Source: an uncultured Bdellovibrionales bacterium
GTDB lineage: Bacteria; Bdellovibrionota; Bdellovibrionia; Bdellovibrionales; UBA1609
Length of the DNA stretch: 57,691 bases
Direction of reading: 5' to 3'
Assembly (NCBI GenBank): GCA_938001965.1
Contig: CALLBC010000033.1
Location: 1 to 57,691, forward strand
Shown: piece by piece, positions 16,473 to 25,415 of the stretch
Layout of the letters: the number at the start of each line of letters is the position of its first letter
How positions within the stretch are numbered: the stretch's first letter is position 1
Made by a program: the position numbers and the translations under genes
Notes under the pieces: generated by a model
What the model was told of the DNA's origin: nothing
The model's input: the letters and a program-made list of their open reading frames with translations, nothing else
Databases searched by the model: none

Positions 16473-17689
16473 TGAATTTAAGTGAGTATAAATCACCAGC
16501 CTTGTGCCTTAGTGGCGGCGGAATAAAAGCTGCAGCATTCCATATTGGAGTATGCCTAGCCCTAAAAGAACTCGGTTTTTCTTTTGCTGGCGGGTCTGAG
16601 TCCTATGTAAATAACAACTTTGATACTGAGGATAGCTCTCTCACATTCAAGACCTATGTCGGGTCTAGCGCTGGTTCTGTTGTATGCAGTTTTCTTGCTG
16701 CGGGATTTAGTATTGAATCTATTATTGAGGCCTTCACCCAGGGCAATGGCATAGACGGCTTTAAAAGAAATGATGACCATAGCGAAACATCTAATTTAAA
16801 GCCTCTATCATATAAAGACCTTTTTGCAGTAAACTTAAACGCCTCACCTGTTAAAATTATATCTAACATATTTAGAAAAACCATTAATATGAAGGGTGGC
16901 TTTGAGGTGATGCTTAAGAAAAACCTTAAATACAATGGCTTTTTTTCCACATCAAACCTTGAAAAGTACCTAAGAGAAAATGTTTTCCCAAACTCAAATG
17001 AGTTTAAAGACTTAGGAGTTTCTCTATTTATTATAGCCACACAACTTAATCATTCACGCAAAGCTATTTTTGGCCCCTTTGATGAAACAATTAAAAATAA
17101 AGCTGCTAAGTATGCTAACTATGCCACTATTAGCCAGGCCGTTGCTGCCTCAACTAGCCTACCCCCTGTTTTTTCCCCTTACGGCATTACCAACCAAAAG
17201 GGCAAAGAAATACAGTTCTTCGATGGCGAAATACGTGACACTCTTTCTACCCACGTTGCTTCTGACAATGGCTCAGATCTTGTAATTGCCTCATACTCAA
17301 TACAGCCATATCACTACAACGAAGAGGTTGGATCTTTGCATGAGTATGGAATACCAGTAATTTTAAATCAGGCGCTTTACCAAGTTGTTCAACAAAAGAT
17401 TGATTCCCACAGAAAGCATCGTAAAAATATTAAAGAAATTATTAGCTCCATTGAAGGTTATTTAAAGCAAATTAACTTGGAAAAGAAGCATCGAAATAAA
17501 CTAATCGATATCATTGTTAAAAAAACTAAATTCAAAGAAAATGTGGAGTATGTATATATACACCCTAGTCCACACGATAATGAGATGTTTTTTTCGGATC
17601 ACTTTAGCTTAAACCCTGAAATTTTAAACTCAATTGTTCGCACAGGTTTTAAATCTGCAATGAATAAACTAAGACACTATAAGGTTTAG
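16472..17689 (+). CDS. patatin-like phospholipase
   Basis: A 405-residue serine acyl hydrolase of the patatin family, predicted to cleave phospholipids or other lipid esters. It has the oxyanion motif SGGGIKA near residue 14, the nucleophile elbow GSSAG with Ser66, and Asp251 in a DGE motif completing the Ser-Asp dyad (family norm DG[GA]). No signal peptide or membrane span is seen, so it is cytosolic or secreted by a non-Sec route. The C-terminal third is basic and helical. The stop overlaps the convergent nuoN stop by 4 bp, leaving no room for a terminator. It could act in lipid turnover or on prey or host membranes; the latter is speculation. Confidence 0.9.
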   Translation: MNLSEYKSPALCLSGGGIKAAAFHIGVCLALKELGFSFAGGSESYVNNNFDTEDSSLTFKTYVGSSAGSVVCSFLAAGFSIESIIEAFTQGNGIDGFKRNDDHSETSNLKPLSYKDLFAVNLNASPVKIISNIFRKTINMKGGFEVMLKKNLKYNGFFSTSNLEKYLRENVFPNSNEFKDLGVSLFIIATQLNHSRKAIFGPFDETIKNKAAKYANYATISQAVAASTSLPPVFSPYGITNQKGKEIQFFDGEIRDTLSTHVASDNGSDLVIASYSIQPYHYNEEVGSLHEYGIPVILNQALYQVVQQKIDSHRKHRKNIKEIISSIEGYLKQINLEKKHRNKLIDIIVKKTKFKENVEYVYIHPSPHDNEMFFSDHFSLNPEILNSIVRTGFKSAMNKLRHYKV

Positions 17690-19173
17690 AATAAAACCAT
17701 TACTGATTTTAAAACATACATATAAAGATTATTTGCAAACACACCAAAGATTACTAAAAAAGCCGAAAACGATAGCACAGCCATAATTGAAAATCTTTTT
17801 TCTCTATAGTTAATAACTTGAACTAGCTCTGACACATCCTTAGAAAAATACATGTTCACAATTGGCCTTAGATAGTAAAATACACTGATCACTGAACCAA
17901 TCACAGCCCAAACACTTAACCAAATATAGCCTTGCTTTAAGGCCGCTGATATTACAAAAAACTTAGAGAAAAAACCCATCAAAGGAGGTATTCCAGCTAA
18001 ACTTAATAGCGTAATCGTAAGTGCTGCAGACAACCAGGGCCTTGAGTAACCCATGCCCTTTAAGTCTGATACATTTAATAATGTACTATGTCTTTTTTCT
18101 AAAATATTAATCACACCAAAGGCTGCCAAAGACATGAATGCATAGGCTACTAAGTAAAATATCATCGATGCGCCGCCAGCTAGGGCATCCCCACCAACTC
18201 CTGCTGCTAGTAATCCCAACAAAGCATAGCCAGTATGAGCCACGCCAGAGTAAGCAAAAACACGCTTTAAGTTATCCTGCATGATAGCTGCAAAGTTACC
18301 CACTAATATAGTTAAGGCTGCTAACCACTCAAGTGAGTTTATGATCATTATAGTTCTGTCGCCAGTAAGGAAATTGGTTCCAAACCATCTAAGTAAAGCA
18401 TAAAAACTCACAATCTTTACACCTGTTGCCATAAAAGTTGTTAAAGGTGTTGGAGACCCTTGATAAACATCAGGAGCCCATGAAAAAAATGGAAAGGCTG
18501 CAACTTTGAAAAAGAAACCTAATGTTAGCATTAAGGCACCAATTAAAAATATTCTACTAGTACTAATTAGCTCTGCTGCGACGGCGCCTATTTGACCTAA
18601 ATATGTTGATCCCACTGAACCATAAATAAATGAGATCCCGTATAAAAAGATAGCTGAGGCTAAACTTCCTAAAATAAAATATTTTAAAGCTGACTCTTTA
18701 GATAAGTGCTCTTCATAGGTTAAAGTAATGGCCATATACAAACATAAAGACATAACTTCAATACCAATGAATAAGACAATCAAGTCATTGGACATAATTA
18801 CTACTAACATTCCAAGGGTGGAGTTCATAATTAAAAATAAAAGCTCAGAAAATAAACCCCGATCTGTGAATGAACTTTCTTTTGCATATATAATTGATAT
18901 TGCCGCTGAAATTAAAACAATTAAGGACGTAAAAACAGCCGCTGAATCTAACTTTAGTGCCTGCGAAAAGGCATAAGAGTTAGTTCTCTCCATGACTAGC
19001 AACAAACCAAAAGAAACCATTATTCCTGTTAAGGCATAAAGTACAGAGCCTGCTAAGTTGATTTCCTTGTTCCCTCTAAATACTTTCAAGAAAAGTGGAG
19101 GCAAACTCCCCACAAATAAAGCTATTAAAGGAGAAATTATAAATAAATCTCTTAATCCAAAATCAATTTCCAT
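17686..19173 (-). CDS. nuoN: NADH-quinone oxidoreductase subunit N
   Basis: Antiporter-like proton-pumping membrane subunit of respiratory complex I. The 495-residue polytopic protein, with about 14 spans, has the conserved Glu in GIEVMSLCLYM and the functional Lys region FKVAAFPFFSWAPDVYQGSPTP. It is the last gene of the operon, starting on the stop of nuoM with a 1-bp overlap. Confidence 0.97.
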   Translation of the reverse strand: MEIDFGLRDLFIISPLIALFVGSLPPLFLKVFRGNKEINLAGSVLYALTGIMVSFGLLLVMERTNSYAFSQALKLDSAAVFTSLIVLISAAISIIYAKESSFTDRGLFSELLFLIMNSTLGMLVVIMSNDLIVLFIGIEVMSLCLYMAITLTYEEHLSKESALKYFILGSLASAIFLYGISFIYGSVGSTYLGQIGAVAAELISTSRIFLIGALMLTLGFFFKVAAFPFFSWAPDVYQGSPTPLTTFMATGVKIVSFYALLRWFGTNFLTGDRTIMIINSLEWLAALTILVGNFAAIMQDNLKRVFAYSGVAHTGYALLGLLAAGVGGDALAGGASMIFYLVAYAFMSLAAFGVINILEKRHSTLLNVSDLKGMGYSRPWLSAALTITLLSLAGIPPLMGFFSKFFVISAALKQGYIWLSVWAVIGSVISVFYYLRPIVNMYFSKDVSELVQVINYREKRFSIMAVLSFSAFLVIFGVFANNLYMYVLKSVMVLF

Positions 19174-20744
19174 TACTTCACCGTCTTATTTTTAAATGCT
19201 ATTAAATTTTTATTCTCAATTTTTTCAGACTCTAAACTATAACTTAGTGTGTATTTATCTTTACTGTTTACTAAATGCTCTAGGCTTACTTTACTCCAAT
19301 CTAAAAAGTGATTGGGTAATAAGCCCATCCAAAATACTAAAATTACTAAAGGGGCCATAACGATGCACTCACGTTTTGTTATCTCAAGCTTTCCTTTGTA
19401 TTTTTCAACTAACTCACCGTATGTGCCAAAAAATACGCGCTTCACCATCCACAGCATATAAGTAGCTCCAAGAACAACTCCTAAAACTGCAAAACCAGCA
19501 AATATTTTATTTGCTCCAAAAGCTCCAATCAGGATTAAAAACTCTCCTACAAAACCATTCGTCATTGGAACTGCTATACTCGACATGGTTATAATCATAA
19601 ATATAATTGTAAACCAAGGTGCGGCCTTAGCTAAACCACCATACTTAGAGATTTCTCTGTCATGAGTTCTTTCGTAAATCATGCCGACTAACAAGAACAA
19701 AGCCCCTGTGCTTATACCATGATTTAACATTTGATAAAGGCCACCCGTAATTCCAAACTGATTTAATGAAAATAGGCCTAATACTATATAGCCCATATGC
19801 GAAACTGATGAGTAAGCCACTAGTTTTTTAATATCAGGCTGAACCATGGCCACAAGTGCGCCATAAATAATACCAATTACAGCAAGTAACATTAATACCC
19901 AAGCCCAATAAGCGGTAGCCTCTGGGAACATTGGCAATACCAATCTCAAGAACCCGTAAGTTCCCATCTTTAACATTACGCCGGCTAGGATAACTGATCC
20001 TGCTGTTGGAGCCTCAGTATGAGCATCTGGCAACCAGGTATGCACCGGAAACATTGGACACTTAATAGCAAAAGCTAAACAAAATGCAAAAAACAATAAT
20101 GTTTGAGAGTTAAGTAATGTCCCGCCTACAAATGGAATATCTAGCTTATAAAAGTCAATGAAGCTGGCACTCATTGCTCCACCCTCTAATGTGGTTGTCA
20201 TCACCATTAAAGTGATAATTGCAAGCAACATAAAAACGGAACCAAACATGGTATAAATAAAAAACTTAATGGACGCATAAATCTTTCTAGGTCCACCCCA
20301 AATCCCAATTAAAAAGTACATTGGTATTAAAGCCGCCTCAAAGAAAACATAAAATAAAATGGCATCCATTGCTAAAAATGTTCCAAGCAATGTTGTTTGC
20401 ATAACCATTAAACTAACGTAAAAAGTTTTTTGGGATTTCTCTACAGCTTTCCAGCTTCCCAATATGGTTATCGGCATCAAGAAAGTCGTCAAAAGAACAA
20501 GCCAAAAAGATATTCCGTCAATACCAACAAAGTAATTAATACCAAAAGACTTTACCCAGCTAAACTTTTCAACTAACTGCAGATCAGCTGTTCCCGGATT
20601 AAAATCTCTGAATAGTCTTAGGCTCAATATAAACTCTGCCGTTGAAAACGCCAAAGCCGTGTATTTTACCTGAGACTCTTTTGTAAACAGTAAAACTACT
20701 GCAAAAAGCAGAGGAACAAATATTAATAGTGATAACAGAAACAT
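19173..20744 (-). CDS. nuoM: NADH-quinone oxidoreductase subunit M
   Basis: Antiporter-like membrane subunit of complex I, 523 residues. The channel Glu is in FFEAALIPMYFLIG, and the family signature FAIKCPMFPVHTWLPDAHTEAPT is present with its Lys and His. It also has an AYSSVSHMG motif. The C-tail after the last span is about 60 residues, polar and Lys-rich. It begins directly after the nuoL stop. Confidence 0.97.
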   Translation of the reverse strand: MFLLSLLIFVPLLFAVVLLFTKESQVKYTALAFSTAEFILSLRLFRDFNPGTADLQLVEKFSWVKSFGINYFVGIDGISFWLVLLTTFLMPITILGSWKAVEKSQKTFYVSLMVMQTTLLGTFLAMDAILFYVFFEAALIPMYFLIGIWGGPRKIYASIKFFIYTMFGSVFMLLAIITLMVMTTTLEGGAMSASFIDFYKLDIPFVGGTLLNSQTLLFFAFCLAFAIKCPMFPVHTWLPDAHTEAPTAGSVILAGVMLKMGTYGFLRLVLPMFPEATAYWAWVLMLLAVIGIIYGALVAMVQPDIKKLVAYSSVSHMGYIVLGLFSLNQFGITGGLYQMLNHGISTGALFLLVGMIYERTHDREISKYGGLAKAAPWFTIIFMIITMSSIAVPMTNGFVGEFLILIGAFGANKIFAGFAVLGVVLGATYMLWMVKRVFFGTYGELVEKYKGKLEITKRECIVMAPLVILVFWMGLLPNHFLDWSKVSLEHLVNSKDKYTLSYSLESEKIENKNLIAFKNKTVK

Positions 20745-22682
20745 TTAAGACCCCATCAGTATTAGTGATAAAATTAAAATTAAACCTACAGACATATACA
20801 TGGCATATCTCTGGATATTTCCATTTTGGAGATGTTTAATGCCACGGCCACAGCCAGTAGCAAAGTCGCTTGCTAAATAAGTCACCTTATCTATAAAGTT
20901 TACATCTATATAAAGCCAAAGGCCTTTACTCGCTTCAATTAGCGGATTGATTAATTTAGAGTTATAAAACTCATCTACAAAATATTTATTTTCAACAGCT
21001 GTCGACAAAGGCCCAAGTGCTTTTGAAACTTTACTTGGTATAGATGATTTTCTTGCATAAAACATATATGCAGTCCAGGCAGCTCCAATAATTAAGGCCA
21101 TTGTCAGTGACATTATTACAATTTCATCTGCCATTGTGGCTGGGCCAGTTAATTCAATATTTTTAACCACTGGCTCAAGCCAATGCTCTAAAACATTTGG
21201 TATATGGCCTGGTAGGTAGTGAGAAATTAAATGTGGAATTCCAATCCATCCACCAATAGTTGATAACACTCCTAAAACGATTAAAGGAATTGTCATCGAC
21301 ACTGGAGATTCATGTGGATGAACATCCTTTGAAACCCTGCTTTCTCCCCAAAAAGTAAGCGCCATTAAACGAGTCATATAAAAGGCGGTCATAACTGCAG
21401 TTATTGCACCAATAACCCAGAGCACTTTGCTTCCTGCAGGGCTAGCGAAGGTGTACCATAAAATTTCATCTTTACTGAAGAAACCAGCTAATGGCGGAAT
21501 ACCAATAATTGCTAGCCAACCCAGAAGGAATGTAAAGTGAGTGATTGGCATATACTTTTTAAGCCCACCCATTTTTCTAATATCTTGCTCTTCGTGCATA
21601 GCATGAATAACACTTCCAGAACCTAAGAACATTAATGCTTTAAAAAATGCATGAGTCATTAAATGAAACATGGCTGGAACAAAAGCTCCCACACCCACAG
21701 CCAGGAACATATAACCTAATTGTGAGACAGTAGAGTAAGCCAATATTTTTTTAATATCATTTTGAGTGATAGCAATGGTTGCTGCAAAAAATGCTGTTAA
21801 AGCACCAATAATTGCAATTAACATCATCACATCTGGTGCAAGCATATACATTCCACTTAATCTAACAATTAGATAAATCCCTGCTGTTACCATTGTAGCG
21901 GCATGAATTAAGGCCGAAACTGGTGTTGGGCCAGCCATGGCATCTGGCAGCCAAACATAAAGTGGAATTTGTGCAGACTTGCCTGTTGCTCCAATAAATA
22001 AAAATAAACAAGCTAACGTAATTGGGCCAGACCATCCAGACTCAGCCGTTGCAGGCAATAGTGATGTTATACTTGAAAACTCTATAGTTCCAAAATTTGT
22101 AAAAACCAAAAATAAACCAATTAAAAAAGCTGCATCACCGATTCTGTTGGTAATAAATGCCTTCATACCAGCAGCTGCTTTTTGTTGATCGGTGAACCAA
22201 AATCCAATTAATAAATATGAACAAAGTCCCACGCCTTCCCAGCCAACGAATAGAACCAAAAGGTTATCGCCAAGGACTAAAAGCAACATATTAAATATAA
22301 ATAGATTTAAGAATGAGAAGTATTTAGATGGTCGCTCATCATGTGACATATAACCAATACTGAATAAATGAATTAATGACCCAACCCCAGTTATAATTAA
22401 GATCATAACTGCGCTAATCGGATCTAATAAAAAACTCGCATTAGCGCTAAAGTCACCAATATTTATCCAATCAAAGAGGTGAACAGTGATGGACCTGGCT
22501 CCTTCTTCAAGGCCAATGAGCTTTGCCACTAATATCACTGATATTAAAAAGGAAGCTCCAACCGCAGCTGTACCTACTATGCCAGCTAACTTATAGTTTT
22601 TACTTTTAAAACGAATTCCATTAAACAAAAAGCCCAGTAATGGAAAAATAAACAATAGTGAAAATAATAATGTATTCGACAT
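20745..22682 (-). CDS. nuoL: NADH-quinone oxidoreductase subunit L
   Basis: Largest antiporter-like subunit, at the distal end of the complex I membrane arm, with 645 residues. The conserved channel Glu is in GWEGVGLCSYLLIGFW, and the Lys region is GKSAQIPLYVWLPDAMAGPTPVSAL. The C-terminal extension after residue 550 (YFVDEFYNSKLI) corresponds to the long lateral helix HL and its last span. It starts 2 bp after nuoK ends. Confidence 0.97.
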   Translation of the reverse strand: MSNTLLFSLLFIFPLLGFLFNGIRFKSKNYKLAGIVGTAAVGASFLISVILVAKLIGLEEGARSITVHLFDWINIGDFSANASFLLDPISAVMILIITGVGSLIHLFSIGYMSHDERPSKYFSFLNLFIFNMLLLVLGDNLLVLFVGWEGVGLCSYLLIGFWFTDQQKAAAGMKAFITNRIGDAAFLIGLFLVFTNFGTIEFSSITSLLPATAESGWSGPITLACLFLFIGATGKSAQIPLYVWLPDAMAGPTPVSALIHAATMVTAGIYLIVRLSGMYMLAPDVMMLIAIIGALTAFFAATIAITQNDIKKILAYSTVSQLGYMFLAVGVGAFVPAMFHLMTHAFFKALMFLGSGSVIHAMHEEQDIRKMGGLKKYMPITHFTFLLGWLAIIGIPPLAGFFSKDEILWYTFASPAGSKVLWVIGAITAVMTAFYMTRLMALTFWGESRVSKDVHPHESPVSMTIPLIVLGVLSTIGGWIGIPHLISHYLPGHIPNVLEHWLEPVVKNIELTGPATMADEIVIMSLTMALIIGAAWTAYMFYARKSSIPSKVSKALGPLSTAVENKYFVDEFYNSKLINPLIEASKGLWLYIDVNFIDKVTYLASDFATGCGRGIKHLQNGNIQRYAMYMSVGLILILSLILMGS

Positions 22683-22684
22683 TC

Positions 22685-23011
22685 CTAACCCTTTAACTGT
22701 TCAAAAAAGCTAATATTTACTTCTTTAAATCTTTTAAAAATTGTTACCGCAATGGCAAGACCAACCCCAGCTTCAGCAGCGGCGATTGTCATTACAAAGA
22801 AAACCATAACCTGGCCGTTTATGTTTTGTGAAAAGTGGCTAAAAGCCACAAAAGACAAGTTTACAGCATTGAGCATTAATTCAATACTCATTAAAATTAC
22901 TAGAACATTTCTTCTAACTAAAACACCAACCATGCCAATACAAAATAATGCTGCTGATACAATTAGGTAGTGATTTAGTCCTATAGCTGCCAAAGATTCA
23001 AAGTTAAGCAT
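22685..23011 (-). CDS. nuoK: NADH-quinone oxidoreductase subunit K
   Basis: Small three-span subunit of the complex I membrane arm. The start is moved to Met16 of the track ORF ([20 protein letters not shown]) because AAGGGGG lies just upstream and the family begins there, leaving 108 residues. Two buried glutamates of the proton path are present, in [11 protein letters not shown] and AAAEAGVGL. It overlaps the end of nuoJ by 8 bp. Confidence 0.96.
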   Translation of the reverse strand: MLNFESLAAIGLNHYLIVSAALFCIGMVGVLVRRNVLVILMSIELMLNAVNLSFVAFSHFSQNINGQVMVFFVMTIAAAEAGVGLAIAVTIFKRFKEVNISFFEQLKG

Positions 23012-23534
23012 GCGTGCCCCCTTTGATTCTTGATACGGCAACTGCTCCCACGGCAATTAGTAAAAGCAGTAGACCTAATAACTCAAAGGCAAAAATATAA
23101 TCAGTATACAAAAGCTTTGCTAAATCCTTTGTTGTTGTCCCCACTCCATCCTTGTTGTGAAGAGTGGCGCCCATTGAAAGCAAGTCAGAAGACATATAAA
23201 TAGCTCCAGCGATCAAACCCCAGAGCCAACCAACAGAGGATACCTTTAAAAAGTTCGACATACGCCCTTTAGAAAAGCTGTCCTTCTCTTTTTTGAGGTC
23301 AAACATCATCAAGACCATAACAAAGAGGACCATGACAGCCCCGGCATAAACTATGAGTTGTACACCAGCGATAAAGTAAGCCTGTAAAATAAAATAAACA
23401 AAGGCTAAGCTCACCATGGTTATAGCCAGGTAGAAAGCCGAATAAACAGGGTTGTTCGAAACAACAACCGCCAAGGCAAAGCACAATACAATAAAAGAAA
23501 GGCCATAAAATAAAAGGACCGAAATATCCATCAT
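23004..23534 (-). CDS. nuoJ: NADH-quinone oxidoreductase subunit J
   Basis: Membrane subunit of complex I with 176 residues and five spans. The hallmark [17 protein letters not shown] contains the conserved helix with a pi-bulge that couples quinone chemistry to pumping. The start shares one base with the nuoH stop, and the end overlaps nuoK. Confidence 0.96.
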   Translation of the reverse strand: MMDISVLLFYGLSFIVLCFALAVVVSNNPVYSAFYLAITMVSLAFVYFILQAYFIAGVQLIVYAGAVMVLFVMVLMMFDLKKEKDSFSKGRMSNFLKVSSVGWLWGLIAGAIYMSSDLLSMGATLHNKDGVGTTTKDLAKLLYTDYIFAFELLGLLLLLIAVGAVAVSRIKGGTHA

Positions 23535-24772
23535 TAACTCCAGTTAGTTCTCATAATAAAAATTACTATGGCTGTTATAATCGTATTAAAAAGGGCCCAA
23601 GGAAGCATAGTTTTCCAACCAAGGTCCATCAATTGGTCATATCTGAAGCGAGGGATAGTCCACCTCACCCAAACAAATACCCAAAGGAAAAATAAAATTT
23701 TAGCAAACATGGCAATATGAAAAACAAAGGCTGTTCCAATGGCTGCCTTATTGGCCGAAAACCCTAGTGCCTCAGCTAATGAGTCTCCAACAAAAGGAGC
23801 CCAACTTGCTACAGTTGTTAAAAGTGGGTCAATTGCTTGGCCAAACCAAGTGACGCCAGCATTAACATCCTCTGCTGTTACAAAAGGGATGTCATAACCA
23901 CCAAAATAAAATACAGCCATTAATGCTGAGGCCGCCATCATATGACCGTACTCACCGATATAAAACATATTCATTTTTAAACCACTGTACTCAGTGTGAT
24001 AACCAGCTACTAGTTCTGCCTCTGCCTCTGGCAGGTCAAATGGAGTTCTATTTGTTTCAGCAAATACCGCTGTAAGAAAAATTATGGCACCCAACGGCTG
24101 ATAAAATATTCCCCAGTTGGGTAAAAAACCTAAAGTGACTTCCTTGCCAAACCACATAAAGTTTAATGGGCCTTGTTGAGCCGCGATCATTTCTGAAAAA
24201 TCAAAAGTTCCGTAAAGCAGTAATACACCTACAATCGATAACCCCAAGGCTAACTCATAACTAATGGATTGGGCACATGCTCTAAGAGCTCCTAGCAATG
24301 AATATTTATTATTTGATGCCCAGCCCGCCATTAACATTGCATACGGGCCTAGTGAAGAAATACCTAAGACAAATACAATACCAATTCCCAGTTCAAAACT
24401 TTGAAAAGCAAACCGATAAGGACCATAAGATTCGCCAAACATTGTAAAAGCCTCAATATTTATTGGCATTGATAGTGGTATTGCTCCAAACGCCAAAGCT
24501 GCAGGAATTAATGAAACCACAGGGGCGGCATAAAAAATAAATTTTTTGGTTTTCTCAGGAATAAACTCTTCTTTAAAAATAAATTTTACAGCATCGGCCA
24601 ATAATTGAGTTAGACCCAAAGGACCAATACGGTTTGGACCTAATCGATTTTGAATAAAAGCTGAACCACGTCGCTCCACCCAAACTAATAATGGCACTAA
24701 TTGCACCATCATCACAAAAATTATAATCATTTTAATTAAGTTAACACTTATTTCAAATAAATCTGAACCCAT
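23534..24772 (-). CDS. nuoH: NADH-quinone oxidoreductase subunit H
   Basis: Subunit that forms the quinone-binding chamber with the peripheral arm. It has the family signatures ERRGSAFIQNRLGPNRIGPLG, ETNRTPFDLPEAEAELVAGY and RFRYDQLMDLGWK. At 412 residues it is longer than the common 320-350. An insertion of about 50 residues (VTAEDVNAGVTWFG...GFSANKAAIGT) lies between two C-terminal spans. It starts 3 bp after nuoA ends, so the peripheral-arm genes usually found between nuoA and nuoH are missing here. Confidence 0.97.
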   Translation of the reverse strand: MGSDLFEISVNLIKMIIIFVMMVQLVPLLVWVERRGSAFIQNRLGPNRIGPLGLTQLLADAVKFIFKEEFIPEKTKKFIFYAAPVVSLIPAALAFGAIPLSMPINIEAFTMFGESYGPYRFAFQSFELGIGIVFVLGISSLGPYAMLMAGWASNNKYSLLGALRACAQSISYELALGLSIVGVLLLYGTFDFSEMIAAQQGPLNFMWFGKEVTLGFLPNWGIFYQPLGAIIFLTAVFAETNRTPFDLPEAEAELVAGYHTEYSGLKMNMFYIGEYGHMMAASALMAVFYFGGYDIPFVTAEDVNAGVTWFGQAIDPLLTTVASWAPFVGDSLAEALGFSANKAAIGTAFVFHIAMFAKILFFLWVFVWVRWTIPRFRYDQLMDLGWKTMLPWALFNTIITAIVIFIMRTNWS

Positions 24773-24775
24773 AAA

Positions 24776-25147
24776 TTAATCCCACTCTAGTGCTTTAGAT
24801 TTAATTTCCCAAACTAAGCCAATTATAAAAATTAATAAAAACACGCCCATTGCACCAAGCATGTATAGACCCTGTCCTTCCTTAATAAAGTCTCCATATG
24901 CTATTGCCCATGGATACATAAAAATAATTTCAATATCAAAAAGGATAAATAAAATTGCTGTTAAATAATAACGAACTGAGATTTTGGAATGACCCGTGGT
25001 TTGAACATCAATACCACATTCATAGGTTGAGTTTTTAGCATCAGAGTTTTTAGGTTTTGGACCAACAAGTGATACTAAAAATAACAGGGCCGTACCAAAT
25101 AGGACCACGAAAATAGTTAAAGCAATGATGGGCGCCAGGCTGTTCAT
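24776..25147 (-). CDS. nuoA: NADH-quinone oxidoreductase subunit A
   Basis: Small three-span subunit near the quinone site, 123 residues. Signatures are STYECGIDVQ with the reactive Cys and FILFDIEIIFMYPWAI with conserved acidic residues. It is the first gene of the operon and has a GAGG site 6 nt before the ATG. Its promoter should lie in the 268-bp gap to the divergent mfd. Confidence 0.97.
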   Translation of the reverse strand: MNSLAPIIALTIFVVLFGTALLFLVSLVGPKPKNSDAKNSTYECGIDVQTTGHSKISVRYYLTAILFILFDIEIIFMYPWAIAYGDFIKEGQGLYMLGAMGVFLLIFIIGLVWEIKSKALEWD

Positions 25148-25218
25148 ATTTTACCTCATAATTAAATGTGATTTCTTATACAACTTACACTAATAAAGAT
25201 CTATGATATCGACTATAT

Positions 25219-25231
25219 ATTGCCGTGCAAT
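25219..25231. promoter_or_regulatory. inverted repeat in the nuoA-mfd divergent gap
   Basis: ATTGC-CGT-GCAAT is a 5-bp inverted repeat. On the - strand, TTGCAC with TATCAT 16 bp downstream could form a weak nuo promoter that overlaps this repeat. The site could be an operator for the respiratory operon. No other clear element was seen in the gap. Confidence 0.3.
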
Positions 25232-25415
25232 AAATAACTATAAAAACTCAGGATATTAAAAACTTAGCTGCGCTTTGCCATTCACATTTCAAGCCTGCTT
25301 ACCGACCTAAGACAGCCCAAAATCTTGTACTAGTAACTTCCAAAATAAACTTCTATTTCTTACTTTCATTTTGTATTAATCCTCTGTAAATTCAGCTTGA
25401 AAATAGGGGCTCAAA

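Noticed and set aside
16654-17040. 128-aa ORF on the - strand
   Set aside because: It is antisense to the patatin gene, whose catalytic motifs show the true frame.
24772-24776. Remnant of nuoB-G/I genes between nuoA and nuoH
   Set aside because: Only 3 bp separate the two genes, so no decayed peripheral-arm gene can be present.
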